Origin: Metridium senile | Lineage: Eukaryota; Cnidaria; Anthozoa; Actiniaria; Metridiidae | Assembly: GCA_949775045.1 (NCBI GenBank) | Contig: OX459096.1 | Span: 30,897,475-30,961,474, forward strand | Length of the DNA stretch: 64,000 nucleotides | Direction: 5' to 3' | Shown: piece by piece, positions 60,907-64,000 of the stretch | How the letters are laid out: each line of letters begins with the position of its first letter | How positions within the stretch are numbered: the stretch's first letter is position 1 | Notes under the pieces: model-generated | Told to the model about the DNA's origin: nothing | The model's input: only the letters and a program-made list of their open reading frames with translations | Databases searched by the model: none | Translations under genes and position numbers: made by a program

Positions 60907-62933
60907 ATGGCTGCCCTTCGTTTATTGGTGCTTTTGATGGTCGCTGCTGTTTTCTTGTGCCAGGCCAATGCTGGCCCTTTAATGGATACTGTTTTTGGAG
61001 ATGCCCCGCTGAATTTGAACTTGGAAAAAAATACCCGTAAGTTTACTAAATTAATTTTATTATATAAGCAACTATTGGCATTTTTCGTTTAATAGATGAT
61101 TACTGAGGCACACAGCATTTGGCTATATTGAAGGCGGCCGCATATTGAAAGAATGCATATTGCCGGCATCTAACCACTGAACGACGGGGTTTTATAAGAA
61201 CAATAATATTACCATGTTCACTCGCTAAAAAGAAAAAAAAAGGAAAATATTCGCATTAATGGAATGTATCGGGGGGATTGCCCCACTGCTTTTGCTCTTT
61301 TAATTAGTTTTTCCACGTTATCAAGTACCGCTGTTCTACTGCCAAGGCCCGGGCAAACGGCTTCAACCTCCGTTCCGCCCGATTTTGTTGGAAGGCAATG
61401 TTGAAGTCGCTTGCCACCCCATTTCAACATTGTTGAAACCGTTTGTCCCCTACGTTCAACATCGTTCAACAACCATTCTAAAGCGTTCAACAAAATTGAA
61501 CCAATGTTGAAGCAAATGTTGAAGCCGTTTTCCCGGGCCTTAAGCAAAGTACGAAAAAATGTTATCAATTAACAATAGAAACTGGACACATTTAAATTTA
61601 CTCCGAATCGAGATTATCCCTGTGCAAATGCGCCTTTTGTCAATTCGGTACAGTGGTGCTAGATAACATGAAACTGGAGTATTGAGATTATCCCTGTGCA
61701 AATGCGCCTTTTGTCAAATGTACAGTGGTGCTAGATAACATGAAACTGGAGTATATTCTAGCTTTTTGTTTGTTAATGGTTTGACGACCGTAGCTTGAGT
61801 TTGTCAGTGTCGGCGGTACATCTTTTTCTCCTTAGTGCATCATCTTGTATGCTTTATATTATAACAAAAATGAAATCTATTTGTTGACAAAAGCTGTTTG
61901 TTGTATAGATGAAAATCCAACGGAATTTACTCGAGGAGCGGGAAGGAATGGTACGTATATAAATGGAAACTAGTGAGTAAACTAGTATAGGCTGCGTCGG
62001 TGTTTGATATAAACGATAGGTAATATAATGAAATTTGTAACACCGTAAAAAATGTTGACTTAACTTTACTGACGTTTCTTGCTTTACCGTGAAAGAGTAC
62101 GTATATAATTCACGTTATGACTCAGGAATCATGCATGGCATACGTCTTGTTGTTTTTATTGTTGTTGTGATGTATAAATTATTTCTATAATTAAAATAAT
62201 AAATGAATAAAATAAAACAATGCTTCTCTTTAATTTTATTTCAGGATGCTACGATACCTACAAGTATCACATCTGTGGAGACGTATGTTGAAGTATTTTG
62301 AGTGAATACGTATTTGATTGGAAACATTATTTCAATATAATTCTCTCTAATCAATTCATCCATTCATCAATTAATTAATTCACCCATTCAGTTGACTCAC
62401 TTATTTTATTGTTCGTTTATTCATTCATTAATTTATCCATCCATTTCTGATTTATCACTTACTTACTTACTAACTTACTTACTTACTTGATTAATTCATC
62501 CATCCACTCATTAATCAATTAATGAATTCACCCATTCATTGACTCACCTACATTTGATTTTTGCTTATTCATTCATTCATTCATTCATACATTAATCCAT
62601 TAATTCATTTCTGATAATTAATTAATCAATTAATTAATTTATCCCTTCATCCATCCATCCATCCATTCATTTACTCATTCATCAATTTATTCATCCATCC
62701 TATTCACTCACCCATTCATTTGTATTTTCATCGTTTTCGCTGTTTATCAGTTGCACCGTTTATTGTACTATTTACATATTAGCCCTTTCCACTATTATGA
62801 TGTGTAAAAATTGATATTATGTATATATGGTTTATAGATTGTCACGCCAGCTTATTGCAGTCATCACTATAGTGGTACAAGAATGGGTGGATTTGCTGTC
62901 AACTACTGCAAATATATGTGCAAACGATGCTAA
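60907..62933 (+). CDS. Secreted ShK-domain peptide (4 exons)
   Basis: Exons 60907-61036, 61909-61950, 62245-62282 and 62838-62933 join in phase to 101 residues. It has a signal peptide (about residues 1-23, hydrophobic Leu/Val/Ala core), then an acidic/Asn-rich pro-region, then a C-terminal six-cysteine domain with spacing C-x8-C-x8-C-x16-C-x3-C-x2-C, ending at the last Cys. The first gap and the final C-x3-C-x2-C match ShK domains (sea anemone potassium-channel peptides, metalloprotease tails); the middle loops are longer. The Lys-Tyr dyad of channel-blocking ShK was not seen at the expected place, so a toxin role is uncertain. A nematocyst, neuropeptide-like or mucus peptide are alternatives. 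I used the Met at 60907; an in-frame Met at 60880 would precede the signal peptide with polar residues. Confidence 0.75.
61344..61541. mobile_element. Fold-back MITE, family A copy 2
   Basis: AAGGCCCGGGCAAACGGCTTC at the left and the complement at the right, with TTCAACATTGTTGAA in the middle. Same family as 3468-3690. It lies in intron 1 of the ShK-peptide gene. Confidence 0.8.
61608..61756. repeat. 75-bp tandem duplication
   Basis: GAGATTATCCCTGTGCAAATG through ATAACATGAAACTGGAGTAT appears twice in tandem with one small indel. Confidence 0.85.
61960..62095 (-). repeat. Family D repeat, inverse copy
   Basis: AATGGAAACTAGTGAGTAAACTAG, TTTGTAACACCGTAAAAAATG and CTGACGTTTC are the inverted counterpart of the modules at 55285-55435. 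It starts just after exon 2 of the ShK gene. Confidence 0.55.
62341..62735. repeat. ATTC/ATCC degenerate microsatellite
   Basis: Long run of CATTCATTCATCCATC-like words with interruptions, filling most of intron 3 of the ShK-peptide gene. Confidence 0.9.
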
Positions 62934-62936
62934 GGT

Positions 62937-63990
62937 AATTTCTGTCAAAGCTATCATCCCAGGAAGCCTGGTTGTAGGGCTGATCCGCGCTTCTTTTGCG
63001 TCATGGTTGAAAGTATTTCATGTGCGTACCTTGTAGGGCCGTTTTAGAGTTATGACTCTGATTCTCTGACTACCTGTAAGGGTCATTTTAGGATTCTGAC
63101 TCAAAATTCAATTTCGCAAATTAAGTGACTCTTTTAAGGGTCATTTTTAGGGCCAGTTTGAAATCAACAAGACTTAAGCAGTTTTTTAAACCTAACTTTT
63201 AGAGGCTATTTTCAAAACCGCCCGCGGTCACCGCTACCGCTTGAACAAAGAAAGTCCCCCCGGCTTGAACTTTCTGCATTTGACTAGTCAACGCTTCTAT
63301 AACATGCACTTACTATTCACTTGATGGCATGCTATTGTTGTCTTCTTTTACCAAACTATAAGGCATAATAAAGGCTATCAGATCACATACCATTAAAAAA
63401 GATCTCAGCAGTCCAGTGTTGAAAGGGATTAGCTCAGTAGTGCATTGAAAATTAAAAAGCATAATTATGGACGCTCTTGGGAATGTTTGTATGCATATTA
63501 CACAAGGGCAAAATGTTCCAAATACCAATAAATCACCATAACCACACGAGCATACACGTAGTAAATAGACGGACGGACGGACGGACCAATCGTTCCAGTA
63601 ACTGTCTCATAGATCAAGAACCATCCATCGTTCTAATAAACCAACAGAACCATTCATTAAACAGCCAAGGAAGCCGGGAATAAACAAACGAATGACCAAC
63701 CATGTATTAACGAAACCAACCATTCAATGAACCAACCAACGCCGACTGGCCTGCTACCTGTCTGACTGACATACCGACCTTATCAAATTCCCCATTTTAC
63801 AACCAGATACTATACAAGCCTGTAAACTGTGCCTTACCATGTCTGACTTTGCATTATTTTCCTTTTCAGAACATCAATAGGAGCCTAAACTGCACTTTCA
63901 TTTATGGATAACTAGTGACAGACACCACAAAAGGATCTGGAAAACCGAGAGCTTTTTATGCAAACGTAGAAGAGATAGATATTGTAATTT
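62937..63990 (+). other. Probable 3' UTR intron and last exon of the ShK gene
   Basis: Three bases after the stop codon is a donor (AAG|GTAATT). A strong acceptor TTTTCCTTTTCAG ends at about 63870, after which sequence runs to an AATAAA at about 63994. The intron holds a dispersed repeat (62990-63260) and GGAC and AACC microsatellites (63570-63590, 63700-63745). Splicing here is an inference. Confidence 0.4.
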
Positions 63991-64000
63991 GATAATAAAT

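Overview
The window reads as nuclear DNA of an anthozoan cnidarian, most likely a sea anemone or close relative. It is AT-rich, its genes are split into many small exons by introns with GT..AG ends, it is crowded with fold-back (MITE-like) repeats and microsatellites, and it carries an opsin-type receptor with a retinal-binding lysine plus a secreted peptide with a ShK-type six-cysteine domain. No comparison could be run, so the organism call is an inference from gene content.

Four protein genes can be rebuilt with consistent splice phases. (1) 5198-8570, plus strand: a 333-residue opsin in 3 exons. (2) 10273-28114, plus strand: a 980-residue RNA-binding protein in 18 coding exons, identified as RBM33 from a Lys-Asn-Ile-His motif followed by Asn-Pro-His-Phe, acidic, RGG, SR and RD/RE-rich parts and a C-terminal RRM. 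(3) 57373-39856, minus strand: a 729-residue charged protein in 22 coding exons with at least six G-[RK]-P-G-x-G-A-P-type repeats, possibly related to the centrosome/cilium protein CSPP1. (4) 60907-62933, plus strand: a 101-residue secreted ShK-domain peptide with a TATA box and a likely intron in its 3' UTR.

Layout: 1-5.1 kb, repeat-rich intergenic DNA with several fold-back elements; 5.2-9.2 kb, the opsin, whose first intron is almost wholly made of a CGAA microsatellite and two back-to-back transposon-like elements; 9.5-9.8 kb, a GC-rich minisatellite; 10.3-28.1 kb, RBM33, whose introns hold a ~4.1 kb element with ~790-bp inverted arms and a three-level nest of transposons; 28.1-39.8 kb, no coding sequence found (RBM33 3' UTR, then intergenic, with tandem duplications and fold-backs, one carrying a hammerhead-ribozyme core on both strands); 39.3-39.8 kb, an AACC-rich satellite block; 39.9-57.4 kb, the repeat protein, one intron of which holds a decayed tyrosine-recombinase (Crypton-like) element bounded by 18-bp perfect inverted repeats; 57.4-60.8 kb, intergenic with a 56-bp, 13-copy satellite; 60.8-64 kb, the ShK peptide gene.

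The genes do not form a pathway. The strongest unexplained signals are the hammerhead-like cores in interspersed repeats, the opsin with several substituted class-A signature residues, and the recombinase element with terminal inverted repeats.
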